Source: Streptomyces albipurpureus
GTDB taxonomy: Bacteria > Actinomycetota > Actinomycetes > Streptomycetales > Streptomycetaceae
Assembly (NCBI RefSeq): GCF_023701525.1
Contig: NZ_JAMQAW010000001.1
Coordinates: 222,862-286,861, forward strand
Reading direction: 5' to 3'
Length of the DNA stretch: 64,000 bases
In this document: piece after piece, positions 63,913 through 64,000 of the stretch
Layout: every line of letters starts with the position of its first letter
Position numbering within the stretch: position 1 is the stretch's first letter
Notes under the pieces: generated by a model
Databases searched by the model: none
Seen by the model: the letters and a program-made list of their open reading frames with translations, nothing else
Told to the model about the DNA's origin: nothing
Made by a program: the position numbers and the translations under genes

Positions 63913-64000
63913 CCCAGCCGCTGAACCGTCTGCGTCCCCGTCGTTCCTGTCTGGCGGTGCCCGGCTCCAACCCGCGGTTCCTGGAGAAGGCCCAGGGGCT
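63909..64000 (+). CDS. CoA-ester lyase (HpcH/HpaI-type), cut by window edge
   Basis: The first 30 residues (MTQPLNRLRPRRSCLAVPGSNPRFLEKAQG) match the N-terminus of HpcH/HpaI/citrate-lyase-type enzymes such as malyl-CoA/beta-methylmalyl-CoA lyase, where SCLAVPGSNPRFLEKA is the usual start. Its ATG overlaps the mutase stop (ATGA), so it belongs to the same operon. In the ethylmalonyl-CoA pathway this enzyme splits beta-methylmalyl-CoA. The rest lies beyond the window. Confidence 0.85.
   Translation, partial: MTQPLNRLRPRRSCLAVPGSNPRFLEKAQG

Overview
The window is high-GC actinobacterial chromosome and most likely Streptomyces or a close relative. The evidence is very strong G/C preference at third codon positions, an SsgA-family sporulation protein, an SpoIIE-phosphatase-type PAS fragment, rare TTA leucine codons confined to a few genes, and an ethylmalonyl-CoA pathway cluster in the order known from streptomycetes. 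I read about 52 genes, most of them single-gene or short units. No rRNA, tRNA, CRISPR array or insertion sequence is visible. Function names come from sequence motifs read by eye; no database was searched.

Layout. 1-11 kb: a truncated unknown gene, an SBF-type transporter with a divergent LysR regulator, a long-chain acyl-CoA ligase with a TTG start and a TTA codon, an aldo/keto reductase, a ricin-type lectin with a fresh 30-bp duplication, an AraC regulator divergent from an NmrA-type oxidoreductase, and an ATP-dependent DNA ligase. 11.8-18.6 kb: two paralogous MAB_1171c-like membrane proteins around a FAD oxidoreductase and a stand-alone ImmA/IrrE-type metallopeptidase, then an SsgA-like gene under a CRP-like site, an XRE/MmyB-type regulator and a four-helix membrane protein. 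18.9-30.9 kb: BCP peroxiredoxin, a holin/phosphodiesterase fusion, two metallo-beta-lactamase-fold hydrolases around a DedA protein, an aminotransferase-like protein without a single lysine, a Tat-exported sulfite-oxidase-type enzyme, a PAP2-lipid-kinase fusion and a methyltransferase. 31-41 kb: VOC, TetR, DUF5107/TPR, GNAT, LapA, GntR, adenosine deaminase and a 1099-residue membrane NACHT ATPase.

41.3-46.5 kb is a tight minus-strand operon of four peptidases (M55 D-aminopeptidase, M20, S9, S66 LD-carboxypeptidase), which suggests salvage of wall-derived or D-amino-acid peptides. 46.5-56.4 kb is looser: DoxX, methyltransferase, a truncated PAS/SpoIIE-type gene, SRPBCC, a small HTH protein, GNAT, a membrane-spanning HTH regulator divergent from a secreted protein across a cluster of TTCCAC boxes, and a HEAT-repeat protein.

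56.9-64 kb is the ethylmalonyl-CoA cluster: a tandem 3-hydroxyacyl-CoA dehydrogenase, a TetR regulator, crotonyl-CoA carboxylase/reductase, ethylmalonyl-CoA mutase and the start of a CoA-ester lyase. Together they convert C4 acyl-CoA to ethylmalonyl-CoA and on through the C5 branch; ethylmalonyl-CoA is also a polyketide extender unit. A 17-bp palindrome fills the spacer of a plausible promoter ahead of the reductase and is a good operator candidate for the adjacent TetR protein.
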